Source: Rhodospirillaceae bacterium LM-1 (GTDB lineage: Bacteria; Pseudomonadota; Alphaproteobacteria; Rhodospirillales; WMHbin7). From it: a stretch of DNA of 47,706 bases. The DNA is taken from positions 183,445-231,150 of the forward strand of contig CACUVI010000030.1 in assembly GCA_902725215.1 (NCBI GenBank), in the 5' to 3' direction. Shown here piece after piece: positions 25,799-35,039 of this stretch. Position 1 is the stretch's first letter. The number at the start of each line of letters is the position of its first letter. The notes beneath the pieces were generated by a model. It ran no database searches. It was given only the letters and a program-made list of their open reading frames with translations, and had not been told where the DNA came from. Both the position numbers and the translations under genes were made by a program.

Positions 25799-26821
25799 AT
25801 GAGCGGAAACAAGCTGTTGTTGGGAATCGATCTGGGTACGTCACATACGGCGATCATGTCGAACCGTGGCGCCAAGGGCTTGGTGCGTTCGGTCGTCGGC
25901 TATCCCAAGGACGTGATCGGCCTGAAGTTATTGGGGCGTCCCTATGTCGTGGGCAACGAGGCTTATGACCTGCGCTCCTACCTGGATCTGCGCTATCCGC
26001 TCGAAGACGGCGTGCTGGCCGAGAATGGCGAGCGCGATATCGAGGTGGCGCGCCACATGCTTTCGCATGTCATCAAGATGGCCGATGCCAAGCCGGATGA
26101 CGAAGTCTATGCAGTGATCGGCGTTCCTGCCCGGGCGACGGGATCGAACAAGTCGCTGCTGCTCAAGATGGCCCAGGAAGTGGTTCATACCGCCATGGTG
26201 GTTTCCGAACCCTTCATGGTTGCCTACGGCCTCAACAAGCTGCTGAACGCCATCGTCGTCGATATCGGTGCCGGCACGGTCGATCTGTGCGCGCTCAAGG
26301 GAACCGTTCCCGCGCCCGAGGATCAGGTAACGCTGACCAAGGCGGGCAATTATGTCGACGAGCGTCTGCAGAATGCCATTCTCGAGCGCTATCCCGACGT
26401 TCAGATGAATGTCAACGTCGCCTGCGCCATCAAGGAGGCTCATTCCTTTGTGGGTTCGCCCTCGGGGCCCGTGGTGGTCGATCTGCGCGCCGGAGGAAAG
26501 CCCGTCAGCTGCGATGTCACCGATGCTTTGAAGGTGGCCTGCGAAGCGCCCCTGCCGGACATCATCGAAAGCATTCAGACCCTGATCCAGACCTTCCAGC
26601 CGGAATATCAGGAAATGGCGCTGAAGAACATCATCGTTGCCGGTGGCGGATCGCGCATCAAGGGGCTGGCCTCCTATATCCAGAACAGTCTGCGCGCCTA
26701 TGGAACCGCCGAGGTGGTGTGCGTGAATGATCCGACCTATGACGGCTGCCGGGGCGCTTTGCGCCTCGCCGAAGAACTTCCTCCCCAATATTGGGGACAA
26801 CTTGGAGAGATCGCCAGCTGA
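25799..26821 (+). CDS. mamK: MamK: actin-like filament protein
   Basis: 340 residues with actin-fold motifs: LLGIDLGTSHTAIMS (phosphate 1, about 7-21), a VVDIGAGTVDLCAL phosphate 2 motif (about 154-167) and an adenosine motif IIVAGGGSRIKGLA (about 278-291). MamK polymerises with ATP into cytoplasmic filaments that position and segregate the magnetosome chain. GGAAGGA precedes the ATG. It sits between mamJ and mamL as in Magnetospirillum. The remaining 74 bases between mamJ and mamK hold no gene. Confidence 0.97.
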   Translation: MSGNKLLLGIDLGTSHTAIMSNRGAKGLVRSVVGYPKDVIGLKLLGRPYVVGNEAYDLRSYLDLRYPLEDGVLAENGERDIEVARHMLSHVIKMADAKPDDEVYAVIGVPARATGSNKSLLLKMAQEVVHTAMVVSEPFMVAYGLNKLLNAIVVDIGAGTVDLCALKGTVPAPEDQVTLTKAGNYVDERLQNAILERYPDVQMNVNVACAIKEAHSFVGSPSGPVVVDLRAGGKPVSCDVTDALKVACEAPLPDIIESIQTLIQTFQPEYQEMALKNIIVAGGGSRIKGLASYIQNSLRAYGTAEVVCVNDPTYDGCRGALRLAEELPPQYWGQLGEIAS

Positions 26822-26888
26822 TGCCGGTTTTGGCGGGTGCGGCAACCCGCCTTGAGACTGGGTGCTAGCAGGCGAAGTAGGAGGTAAC

Positions 26889-27158
26889 GTGTTTTCGCTG
26901 TTGTTCTATCTGATTGCCGGTGCGGTGATCGTTTTCTTTGCGTCGGCGAACGCGCATCTCGTCGTGGTCAATCTGGGTCTGGTCATGTTGCAGACGCCCC
27001 TGTTCGTGATCATGGGCATTTGCTTCTTCTCGGGCTTCGCGGTGGCGGTGATCACGGCGCTGGCCAAGACCTCGCTGGGTCGCAAGAAGCGTCCGGCGGG
27101 CAGGGATTTCATGACCAAGCGAGCCAACGGCAAGGACATCGTGCCCAGGATTGACTGA
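26889..27158 (+). CDS. mamL: MamL: small magnetosome membrane protein
   Basis: 89 residues. The GTG start at 26889 is decided by the perfect AGGAGGT at 26879-26885; the in-frame upstream ATG-like extension overlaps this site. Two membrane helices (about 3-22 and 38-58) are followed by a strongly basic tail (SLGRKKRPAGRDFMTKRANGK) predicted to form an amphipathic helix. MamL is required for magnetosome membrane formation and its basic tail has been proposed to bend the membrane. The SANAH segment between the helices is conserved with Magnetospirillum MamL. Confidence 0.93.
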   Translation: MFSLLFYLIAGAVIVFFASANAHLVVVNLGLVMLQTPLFVIMGICFFSGFAVAVITALAKTSLGRKKRPAGRDFMTKRANGKDIVPRID

Positions 27159-27229
27159 GCGTTTAATAGGGCCGTCCCGATCTTGCCCCCTCCGGGCAGG
27201 CAAAGCGGGCGCGCCGCCAGGAGCAAGCA

Positions 27230-28177
27230 ATGAGATATACCAATTGCGTGACATGTACGAAGACCATCGGTTGGGTCGGCCTTGCCGTCAACACGGTCAT
27301 GCTGTTCATGAAGGCCTTCATCGGACTGGTCGGCGGCTCGCAGGCGATGCTGGCCGATGCGCTCTATTCGCTAAAGGACATGGTTAACTCGCTGACCGTG
27401 ATCATCGGCACCTCGGTTTCCAGCAAGCCCCTGGATGCCGAACATCCCTATGGACATGGCAAGGTGGAATTCATCTTGTCGATGGTGGTCAGTGTCGTCT
27501 TCATCGGCCTGACCGGCTATCTGCTGGTGCATGCCGTTCAGATCCTGTTCGACGAAGAACGTCACCGCACGCCGCATCTGATTGTCTTGTGGGCGGCCAT
27601 CGTGGCGGTCGGGGTCAATCTGGCCATGTACTACTATTCGCGCTGTGTGGCGATCGAGACCAACAGCCCGATCGTGCGCACCATGGCCAAGCATCATCAC
27701 GGGGACGCCACAGCTTCGGGCGCTGTCGCACTGGGCATCATCGGGGCCCACTATCTCAGCATGCCCTGGATCGATACGGGGGTTGCCATCTGGGAAGCCA
27801 TCGACCTTCTGATTCTAAGCCGCGTCATTTTCATGGATTCCTATCGCGGCCTGATGGACCATTCGGTGGGCGACGTGCTTTGCAACCGCATCATCGATGC
27901 GGCGCGCGCCGTCGAAGGGGTCAAGGGCGTTCTCCATCTGCGCGCCCGCTATGTTGGCCAGGAAATCTGGGCCGACATGATCATCGCGGTCGATCCGGAA
28001 GAGACGATCGAGCGGGCTCACGACATCTGCGAGCGGGCCAGGGACGAAGTTTGCGGCAAGGTTCGCCTGATCGCCTCGCTGCATATCAGCGCCGAGGCGC
28101 GTGCGAGCGTGGACGAAGCGCCGCACATCTCCAACAGCCCTCTGGAATATGACGAAGTCATGATGACGCGGGCCTAG
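27230..28177 (+). CDS. mamM: MamM: cation diffusion facilitator of the magnetosome
   Basis: 315 residues of the CDF family: six membrane helices, then a cytoplasmic metal-sensing domain (about 214-300). The transport site in helix 2 reads ALYSLKD with Tyr46 and Asp50, and helix 5 carries HHHGDATASG. The N-terminal CVTC motif and the C-terminal HISAEARASVDEAPH stretch are also typical. MamM forms a complex with MamB that loads iron into the vesicle and controls nucleation. AGGAG precedes the ATG. mamN follows after four bases. Confidence 0.96.
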   Translation: MRYTNCVTCTKTIGWVGLAVNTVMLFMKAFIGLVGGSQAMLADALYSLKDMVNSLTVIIGTSVSSKPLDAEHPYGHGKVEFILSMVVSVVFIGLTGYLLVHAVQILFDEERHRTPHLIVLWAAIVAVGVNLAMYYYSRCVAIETNSPIVRTMAKHHHGDATASGAVALGIIGAHYLSMPWIDTGVAIWEAIDLLILSRVIFMDSYRGLMDHSVGDVLCNRIIDAARAVEGVKGVLHLRARYVGQEIWADMIIAVDPEETIERAHDICERARDEVCGKVRLIASLHISAEARASVDEAPHISNSPLEYDEVMMTRA

Positions 28178-28181
28178 AGAT

Positions 28182-29498
28182 ATGGCCGGCATCCTTTCCG
28201 TTCTGGTGTTCATCGCCGTCTTCGCCGCCATGTTCAGGGAGGTGGTGGCCGGGCATGTCGCCGTGCTGGCGGGGGCCGCGGCCTTCTTGCTGATCGGAAG
28301 CTTAAGCGGCGGCTATACGCCGCAAATGGCGATCAATTCCATCTATTTCGAGACCTTGGCGCTGATTTTCGGCATGTCGGCGATGTCGGCGCTGATCGCC
28401 AAGTCAGGTCTGTTCGTTCATCTGGCCGAGGGCATGGCCGAGCATTCGCTGGGCAATGGCTGGTGGGTATTGGTGATGATGTCGCTGGTGACCTATGCGA
28501 TTGCGCTGGTCACCAACAATATCGCCACCATGGTCATCATCCTGCCCATCACCTTGAACATCTGCCGCCGGGTAGAGCTCAATCCCGTTCCCCTGATCAT
28601 CGTGGAGATCGTCGCGGCCAATCTGGGCGGGGCCTCGACCATGATCGGTGATTTTCCCAACATGATTATCGCTTCGGCGGGTGTGCTGCACTTCAATGAT
28701 TTCATCTCGGGCATGATGGTGCCCTGCCTGGTGCTTTTGGCGCTGACCCTGGTCTTCTTCGAATACCGGCTTCCCAACTGGCGTTCCAAGCCCAAGCCGA
28801 TCATATCGCGGGCCGACGACAGCGATCATATCTTCGGGCACCCGATCATCGACCAGAATCTGCTGCGCAAGGGGTTGTTCATTTTCGGGCTGGCCCTGGC
28901 GGGTTTCGTGCTGGCCGGAACCATTGATGTGCGACCGGGCTGGATCGCCTTCGTGGCCGGACTGGCCGCCCTTGTCTTCGGCGGCTTCAAGGAGGACGAC
29001 ATCTTCCAGGCCTGTGGTGGGCACGATATTCTGTTTTTCGTCGGCTTGTTCGTGATGGTGGGCGGGCTGACTGCGGTGGGCGTTCTGGATTGGTGCGTCT
29101 TTGCCATCGACTGGCTGGGCGGCAGCAGCACGGTCTTTCGTACGCTTGTTTTTCTTTGGCTGGTGGCGGGTCTCACCGCCTTTATCGGGGGCAGCACTTC
29201 GGCGGCGCTGTTCGCCCCAATCGCCGCTTCTCTGGTGACGGCCACGGATCCGCAGACGGCCTGGTGGGCTTTGTCGCTGGGCATCCTGGCGGGCTCCTCG
29301 GGCGCTTTGTCTGGCGCCACGGCGGGATCTCTGGCTGTCAGCCATTACGAGCGTTTCATCAAGCGTCATCCGGAAATCCTGAAAATGATTCCGGCAGGGC
29401 AGGGTTTGGGGCATCGGGAATATGCCAGATGGGGTATGCCCATCATGGTGCTTTTTCTTTGCTTCTCCACCCTGTACATTGTATCTGCTTTAAACTGA
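28182..29498 (+). CDS. mamN: MamN: ion transporter-like protein
   Basis: 438 residues with 11-12 predicted membrane helices, related to the ArsB/NhaD/CitT ion transporter superfamily (conserved VTNNIATMVIILP and GGASTMIGDFPNMII segments, the two hairpin-type helix breaks). MamN is needed for magnetite formation and is proposed to export protons released during iron oxide precipitation. The start is four bases after the mamM stop. The second half contains GGSTSAALFAPIAASLV, equivalent to the inverted repeat half of the fold. Confidence 0.95.
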   Translation: MAGILSVLVFIAVFAAMFREVVAGHVAVLAGAAAFLLIGSLSGGYTPQMAINSIYFETLALIFGMSAMSALIAKSGLFVHLAEGMAEHSLGNGWWVLVMMSLVTYAIALVTNNIATMVIILPITLNICRRVELNPVPLIIVEIVAANLGGASTMIGDFPNMIIASAGVLHFNDFISGMMVPCLVLLALTLVFFEYRLPNWRSKPKPIISRADDSDHIFGHPIIDQNLLRKGLFIFGLALAGFVLAGTIDVRPGWIAFVAGLAALVFGGFKEDDIFQACGGHDILFFVGLFVMVGGLTAVGVLDWCVFAIDWLGGSSTVFRTLVFLWLVAGLTAFIGGSTSAALFAPIAASLVTATDPQTAWWALSLGILAGSSGALSGATAGSLAVSHYERFIKRHPEILKMIPAGQGLGHREYARWGMPIMVLFLCFSTLYIVSALN

Positions 29499-29568
29499 TG
29501 AACGCCGTGCCCGAGGCAGGGTGTGGCATCGTTGGCATTGAGTGAACTCGAACGGCAAGTGGACGATC

Positions 29569-31512
29569 ATGATTGAGACCGGCGAAACAACGGGCGATCT
29601 TCCCAAGAACACCATCGTCTTTTGCAAAAGACCGTGGAAGCTTCCGGTTGCCGTGATGGCTGTCTTGGTGGCGCTCACTTTCGCCTGGGGCGCTTATGTC
29701 ATGAACACCTACGAAGAGGACGACCTCTTTTCGGGCGACGACATGACGGTGACGCAGTTTCTGTTCCGCTCGGTCGCTCAGCCTGATGTCCGCCGTCTTT
29801 ATTACAGCGTGCCTCCGGCTGTGGTTGGTGTCAGCGGTGGCGGCGTGAATGCCGTCGTTCAGGGCTCGGGTGCTTTGGTGGGGGCCAATGGCTACGTCCT
29901 GACAACGCTGCATACGGTGGCCAATCTGCCGCAGATCGAAATCCATGTCAGCACGGGGCGCGGCGTGCAGCGCTTCCCTGCCCAGATCGTGAAGACCGAG
30001 CCAGCCCATGATCTGGCCCTGCTCAAGATGATGAGCCCCGAGCGCTTCTTGCATTTCAGGCTGGCGCCGACCCAGGGTATGGCGGTCGGCCAGCCCGTCT
30101 TCGCCTTCGGCCAGGGCATGAGGGGCAATCCGGTGATTCGTCAAGGCGGGTTGATCGCCACCGATGCGCCGCTCTCCTCGGGCGGCATGACGATCTCGCA
30201 TCTTCTGCGCACCGATGCCGTCTATAGCTGGGAGCAGAATGGCGGTCCCCTGGTCAATGCCCAGGGCGAGTTGGTGGGCATCAATATCGCGGTCAAGGGA
30301 CCAAGCGGCGGCATCGAGGGCTTTGCCATTCCGGCGCATATCGCCCTGGCCCATTTTCAGGATGTCCTGAAGTTCAAGATGGGCGGGCGCGCCGTGGCCC
30401 CCCAGGGCGCCAATCAGCCTTCGGCGGGCATGGTCCAACAGAATGCGGCCCCCCAGGCGGTGCCTGCGGCGGCGGGCGCTGCTGGCTGGTGGTCGAAGGC
30501 CAAGGCGCAAGTGGGCGGACAGGCACAGGCCCCAGGCTATGGGGTCAATGTCGCCCTGCCCACGGCGGGCGGCATTGGGCTGATCAATGCGCCCAATGGC
30601 GGCCAGTTGCTGTTCGATCGCGATCACAGCGGGGGCCTGCGCATCGCGGGCTATCCGCTGTCCGATGTCTTTGGGCTGGCGCTGCTGGCCTTGGCTGCGG
30701 GAGTTACCGGCGGCATGATGACGATGGGCGGCGGTGTGCTTCAGGTTGCCGGTATGATGGCCTTTTTCGGTTATGGCATGTATCTGATCCGTCCCGTGGC
30801 CTTTCTGACCAATGTCGCTGTCTATGGCGCTGCGTCTTTGCGCAATTCGAAGGCCGGACTGGTCGAGTGGGACAAGGTGAAGAAGCTGGCTCCCTGGGGG
30901 GTTGCCGGTGTCGTTCTCGGCTATTTCCTGGGCAATGCGATGGGTGACGGCAGCATCGCCATCCTGCTTGGCGTTTTCGCCATGGCCATGGCGATGAAGG
31001 CGGTTCACGAAGTCGCTTATGCGGACCGGACATCGGAGACGAAGGCCGATGCGCTTGACGAATTCATCGGCGAGGAAGCCCCCGATCAGAAAAACCAGGG
31101 CGATGACGTCAAACCGGCCTTCGATGTCCCCGAGGGCCATCTGCGTTCGGCTGTTCTGGGCCTGCCGATGGGCCTAGTCAGCGGCATCCTGGGCATCAGC
31201 GGCGGCGTTATTGAGGTGCCGTTACAGCGCTATATTGGTCGCACAAGCCTGCAGAACGCCATCGCCAACAGCTCGGTCCTGGTTTTCTGGGCATCGGTTG
31301 CCGGAACGCTGGTTTCCTTCAGCCACGGCATCAGCCGCGGCTTGATCGACTGGCAGGCGCCGATCGTGCTGGCGCTCCTGATGATTCCAGGCGCCTATGT
31401 GGGCGGCATTCTGGGTGCTAGGCTGATGCGCGCCCTGCCGGTGGTAACCTTGAAATCGATTTATGCCGTCATCATGGCGGCGATTGCCGTGAAGATGCTG
31501 TTCGCGTCATGA
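29569..31512 (+). CDS. mamO: MamO: pseudoprotease fused to a TauE-like membrane domain
   Basis: 647 residues from the ATG at 29569, giving MIETGETTGDLPKNTIVFC, the usual MamO start; the frame opens nine codons earlier. One N-terminal helix, a trypsin-like domain (about 70-270) and, after a linker, a TauE/SafE-like domain of about eight helices (about 365-645). The protease site is degenerate: His115 and Asp148 remain but the nucleophile is Asn224 (EQNGGP in place of GNSGGP). His147 and His262 match the paired metal-binding histidines known in Magnetospirillum MamO, so its role in starting magnetite nucleation by binding metal is likely kept. MamE is thought to cleave it. Confidence 0.95.
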   Translation: MIETGETTGDLPKNTIVFCKRPWKLPVAVMAVLVALTFAWGAYVMNTYEEDDLFSGDDMTVTQFLFRSVAQPDVRRLYYSVPPAVVGVSGGGVNAVVQGSGALVGANGYVLTTLHTVANLPQIEIHVSTGRGVQRFPAQIVKTEPAHDLALLKMMSPERFLHFRLAPTQGMAVGQPVFAFGQGMRGNPVIRQGGLIATDAPLSSGGMTISHLLRTDAVYSWEQNGGPLVNAQGELVGINIAVKGPSGGIEGFAIPAHIALAHFQDVLKFKMGGRAVAPQGANQPSAGMVQQNAAPQAVPAAAGAAGWWSKAKAQVGGQAQAPGYGVNVALPTAGGIGLINAPNGGQLLFDRDHSGGLRIAGYPLSDVFGLALLALAAGVTGGMMTMGGGVLQVAGMMAFFGYGMYLIRPVAFLTNVAVYGAASLRNSKAGLVEWDKVKKLAPWGVAGVVLGYFLGNAMGDGSIAILLGVFAMAMAMKAVHEVAYADRTSETKADALDEFIGEEAPDQKNQGDDVKPAFDVPEGHLRSAVLGLPMGLVSGILGISGGVIEVPLQRYIGRTSLQNAIANSSVLVFWASVAGTLVSFSHGISRGLIDWQAPIVLALLMIPGAYVGGILGARLMRALPVVTLKSIYAVIMAAIAVKMLFAS

Positions 31513-31546
31513 AACAGGTGCTTGGATATGTGCCGGGGAGGCAGCC

Positions 31547-32440
31547 ATGGCGATGATACCGCCCAAGCTGCTTTTGCCCCTGGTCATTGGCCTGACAGCG
31601 GCGACGGTGGTCTTTCTGACCCGCAAGGGCAGCGACCCTAATCTTGCTGCCAACATGGCGCAGCCTGCGCAGGCCGTTCAGATGGCCCAGCCTTCCTTCA
31701 CGCCCCCCCCCATGGCGGCGCAGCCGGGCGATCTAGCCCAGATGGGGGCGCCTGGCGCCGAGCCGATGCCGCTCGAGCCTACGGTTCCCAATTACATTCC
31801 CCGAAATCTGCGATTGTTCGAGGGGCACTGGCAGGGCATGGACGGGCGCCTGCTGACCGACGAGCTTTCCCAGAAACTTCGTTTCCCCAAGGGGTTACAG
31901 GGAATATTGCTGGGCGAAGTCACGCTGAATGCGGCACGTTCGGGGCTTTTGGGCGGCGATGTCATCATCAAGGTCGAAGGCATGCCCGTGCCGACCATCG
32001 AGGAATGGCAGCGCGTCTCGCGCGATTTGGCCAACCGCAACGAAGTGCTGTTGACCGTCTTGCGCAAGGAAGGCGGAGTCAGCCTGGACATCACCCGCGC
32101 CAAGCGCTCGACGCAGCGCATGGGCCTGCCCAATGACGGCACGGCTGCTGGTGGCAATGGCGTGGTCATGCGGACGCTTAATTTGGTCCTAAGGGCCGAT
32201 AATACCGTGGGTTTCGTGCAGGTCGAGGCGGCCCCCATGATTCTGGCAGGTGACCCGCGCCCGCATCCCGACCGGGGGCCGTGCACGAGCTGCCACCCCA
32301 TCGGCAAGGGGCTCGAATTGACACCTGACCCAGATTTGATAAGTTTGCCCCCCCCCGTCATCTCACAGCGGCAAGTCGCGAGAACGGGCGCCCCGCACGA
32401 AAATCGCGGGCCCTGCGAAGCGTGTCACGTGATACAGTAG
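31547..32440 (+). CDS. mamP: MamP: PDZ and two-magnetochrome iron oxidase
   Basis: 297 residues. N-terminal membrane anchor (LLLPLVIGLTAATVVFL, about 8-24), Pro/Ala linker, PDZ domain (about 95-190: GILLGEVTLNAARSGLLGGDVII), then two c-type haem motifs CTSCH (246-250) and CEACH (290-294), each after a 'HPDRGP/HENRGP' turn as in magnetochrome domains. MamP oxidises Fe(II) in the magnetosome lumen to tune the Fe(III)/Fe(II) ratio for magnetite. GGGGAGG precedes the ATG. The protein ends four residues after the second haem motif. Confidence 0.95.
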   Translation: MAMIPPKLLLPLVIGLTAATVVFLTRKGSDPNLAANMAQPAQAVQMAQPSFTPPPMAAQPGDLAQMGAPGAEPMPLEPTVPNYIPRNLRLFEGHWQGMDGRLLTDELSQKLRFPKGLQGILLGEVTLNAARSGLLGGDVIIKVEGMPVPTIEEWQRVSRDLANRNEVLLTVLRKEGGVSLDITRAKRSTQRMGLPNDGTAAGGNGVVMRTLNLVLRADNTVGFVQVEAAPMILAGDPRPHPDRGPCTSCHPIGKGLELTPDPDLISLPPPVISQRQVARTGAPHENRGPCEACHVIQ

Positions 32441-32459
32441 TCGGGCTTTGGAGAGTAAC

Positions 32460-33110
32460 ATGCTGAAAAAGACTACGGAATTGATGGATGACGTCGGCCT
32501 CTACGCCCATTACGGCGCCAAGGTGGTGGGGCGGCTGGCGGACAATCTGGTTTCGGCCTTCAGCAACGCTTTTACGGTCGAAGGCGACATCCGCCTGACC
32601 TATTACCGCCAGAAAGGGATCAACAGCGCCAAGAGCGGGCGCTATGAGCAGGCGATTCCCTTGCTGGAACAGGTAGCCCGGCAAAATCCCAATGACGGCG
32701 AGATTCCCCTGTATCTTGGGGTTTCATACGTGCGCACAGGCTCGGTCGAGGAAGGCATCGAGCTGCTTGAGAAGGCGGTGGCGGCTGATCCGGCCAATAT
32801 GAAGGCCGCGACGATCCTGGGACTGGCCTATGTCCAGGCCAAGAAATACGAGATGGCGGTGCCTTTGCTCGAGAAGGTAGCCAAGGCCAATCCAGCCAAT
32901 TTCAACGTCCGCTTCCGCCTGGGCGTCGCGCTCGACAATCTGGGCCGTTTCGAGGCGGCGATCGACTGGTTCAAGGCGGCCCTCGAATTGCGATCCGAGG
33001 ATGCCAAGACGCTGCGCGCCATTGCCTATTGCTATGAGCAGATGGACATGCACGACGAAGCGCTGCCCTATCTTAAGAAGGTGAATGAAATCGATGCCGC
33101 AGCCTCATGA
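32460..33110 (+). CDS. mamA: MamA: TPR scaffold of the magnetosome surface
   Basis: 216 residues from the ATG at 32460, aligned with the MamA start in Magnetospirillum. Five to six tetratricopeptide repeats are visible (for example AKSGRYEQAIPLLEQV, YVQAKKYEMAVPLLEKV, LDNLGRFEAAIDWFKAAL, CYEQMDMHDEALPYLKKV). MamA coats the cytoplasmic face of magnetosomes as an oligomeric scaffold. GGAG precedes the start. mamQ follows after 17 bases. Confidence 0.95.
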   Translation: MLKKTTELMDDVGLYAHYGAKVVGRLADNLVSAFSNAFTVEGDIRLTYYRQKGINSAKSGRYEQAIPLLEQVARQNPNDGEIPLYLGVSYVRTGSVEEGIELLEKAVAADPANMKAATILGLAYVQAKKYEMAVPLLEKVAKANPANFNVRFRLGVALDNLGRFEAAIDWFKAALELRSEDAKTLRAIAYCYEQMDMHDEALPYLKKVNEIDAAAS

Positions 33111-33127
33111 TATAAGGCGCTGATCCC

Positions 33128-33898
33128 ATGAAAACGGCCGCCAACGAAGAATCGAACGTCAGTTCGCTGCGCCGCGTGCGCAAGGACGAGGAGCTTCTGA
33201 GCCAGCTTTACGTGGTCGATACGCCCACGACCGAGCCGGATCGTCGCACTGTGCGCATCGCCTTGATTCTTTCCATCGTGGCGGTGCTGGGCTTGGTGGC
33301 AACCCTTTTCCTGCGCTACAACACCTTTATCACCATGCGCGAGGAAGTGACCGCCAAGCATTCCAATCTGGACGCGGCCATTCAGCGGCGCGAAAATCTG
33401 TTTGGCAACCTAGTCATGTTGACGCTAAGCCACGCTTCGCTGGAACATTCGATCTTCGGCAATACATCGGAGAAGCGGGCGCAAAGCCTGGGGGCGGATG
33501 CCGATAAGGCGGGCGCCTTGGCCGGGCTGGAAAAGATGCTGCAGGGCGGCGGCTTGAAGGCGATGGACGGTGGCGCCCTGTCGGGCATGCTGGGCCGCCT
33601 GATGGCGGTGGTCGAGCAGTATCCCACCATTCAATCGGCTGAAACCTACAAGCAGATGATGAACTCGCTGGTCGATATCGAGGACAGGGTACTGGCGACC
33701 CGCAACGAGTACAATAATTCGGCATCTCTTTACAATGCGGCGATCACGAAATGGCCGTGGGATTATTTCGCCTATCTGACGGGCTTCAAACGCTTTGACT
33801 ATTTCCAGCCAGGAAGCGAGCGGGCGGCCCCCATCATCTCGAAGGATATGATCAAGACGCTTCTTCCCTCCGACCAAAAGAATGGAGAAGGCCAATGA
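33128..33898 (+). CDS. mamQ: MamQ: LemA-like magnetosome membrane protein
   Basis: 256 residues of the LemA family: one membrane helix (about 38-57, VRIALILSIVAVLGLVATLFL), followed by the RYNTFITMREEV and DAAIQRRENLFGNLV signature and a helical bundle with a second typical segment (YKQMMNSLVDIEDRVLATRNEYN). MamQ is essential for vesicle formation together with MamB, MamL and MamI. The stop overlaps the mamR start (ATGA). Confidence 0.95.
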   Translation: MKTAANEESNVSSLRRVRKDEELLSQLYVVDTPTTEPDRRTVRIALILSIVAVLGLVATLFLRYNTFITMREEVTAKHSNLDAAIQRRENLFGNLVMLTLSHASLEHSIFGNTSEKRAQSLGADADKAGALAGLEKMLQGGGLKAMDGGALSGMLGRLMAVVEQYPTIQSAETYKQMMNSLVDIEDRVLATRNEYNNSASLYNAAITKWPWDYFAYLTGFKRFDYFQPGSERAAPIISKDMIKTLLPSDQKNGEGQ

Positions 33899-34149
33899 TT
33901 TGGGAAGCCTTGTTCAAGGGTAGCATCATCATCGGCTTCACTCAGGGCGTCATGACCCTGATGGACAAGGTGATGGCCGAGGAAATCTTGCCGCATCGCA
34001 TTTACAACACGGCGGATGCCGCCAGATTGCTTTCAATGGACAGGTCCGACGTGATCAATCTGCTGCGCAGCAAAGAGATCAAGGGCCGCCTCGTTGAGGG
34101 CAACTACCGCATCATGGGCAGCGCCATTTTGGAATATATCGGCCGATGA
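33895..34149 (+). CDS. mamR: MamR: small helix-turn-helix-like protein
   Basis: 84 residues, coupled to mamQ and mamB by ATGA overlaps on both sides. The region YNTADAARLLSMDRSDVINLLRSKEIKGRLVEGNYRI (about 40-75) has the form of an excisionase/MerR-type helix-turn-helix. In Magnetospirillum MamR affects crystal number and size, but whether it binds DNA is not settled. The N-terminal ~25 residues are hydrophobic and may contact membrane or partner. Confidence 0.93.
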   Translation: MIWEALFKGSIIIGFTQGVMTLMDKVMAEEILPHRIYNTADAARLLSMDRSDVINLLRSKEIKGRLVEGNYRIMGSAILEYIGR

Positions 34150-35039
34150 AATTTCAGAACTGTAAGAACTGTCGCGAGGAAGTTATCTGGTGGGCGTTCT
34201 TCGTGAACATCGCCCAGACCGTCTTCAAGGGCATTTTGGGCCTGCTGAGCGGCAGCGCCGGTCTTTTGGCGGATTCGCTGCATTCCGGCGCCGATGTGGT
34301 GGCCAGTGCGGTAACCATGTTCAGCATCAAGATGTCGTCGAAGCCTGCGGATAGCAAATATCCCTTCGGCTATGGCAATATCCAGTACATCTCGTCGGCT
34401 ATCGTGGGCATGATTCTGCTCTTCGGCGCCATTTTTCTGATGTATGAATCGGTGCTGAAGATCATCTCGGGCAATATCGAGGCCCCCAGCATCATCGCCG
34501 CCGTGGGTGCCGCGGTGACCATCATCACCAACGAGTTGATGTACCGCTATCAGGTCTGCGTGGGCACCGAGAACAACAGCCCGGCCATCATCGCCAATGC
34601 CTGGGACAACCGCTCCGACGCCTTGTCTTCGGCGGCGGTTCTGGCTGGCGTGGTTGCCTCGGTGATCGGCTTTCCTATCGCCGACGTTCTGGCCGCGATC
34701 GGCGTTTCCCTGCTGGTCGGCAAGATCGGCATCGAGCTGATTTCCGAATCGGTCAAGGGCCTGATGGATACCTCGGTCGATGTCGATATCCTGAAGACGG
34801 TCTGGAGCATCTGCATGGATGACGAGAATGTCCAGAACATCTATTTCCTGCGCGGGCGCAATGTTGGCGAGGAAATCCATCTGGATATTCGTCTGCGCGT
34901 TTCGCCTGATATGAAGGTGAAGGACAGCACGGCGGTGGCCGAGAGCCTCAAGGCGCAAATCCAAGATGAAATTCCGCATGCGCGCGAGATTCGGCTCTTT
35001 GTCAGCCCAGCTGCGATGGAAGAGGCGCTTCCTGCGTGA
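34146..35039 (+). CDS. mamB: MamB: cation diffusion facilitator needed for vesicle formation
   Basis: 297 residues, CDF family with six membrane helices and a cytoplasmic C-terminal domain (about 210-290). The helix-2 site reads ADSLHSGAD with the two Asp and a His, and helix 5 carries NAWDNRSDALSS. The N-terminal CKNC motif parallels CVTC in MamM. MamB is essential for membrane invagination and, with MamM, for iron import into the vesicle. Its TGA overlaps the mamS GTG (GTGA). Confidence 0.96.
   Translation: MKFQNCKNCREEVIWWAFFVNIAQTVFKGILGLLSGSAGLLADSLHSGADVVASAVTMFSIKMSSKPADSKYPFGYGNIQYISSAIVGMILLFGAIFLMYESVLKIISGNIEAPSIIAAVGAAVTIITNELMYRYQVCVGTENNSPAIIANAWDNRSDALSSAAVLAGVVASVIGFPIADVLAAIGVSLLVGKIGIELISESVKGLMDTSVDVDILKTVWSICMDDENVQNIYFLRGRNVGEEIHLDIRLRVSPDMKVKDSTAVAESLKAQIQDEIPHAREIRLFVSPAAMEEALPA

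Noticed and set aside
29443-31140. 565-codon minus-strand frame opposite mamO
   Set aside because: Antisense shadow of mamO in GC-rich DNA, no recognisable motif.
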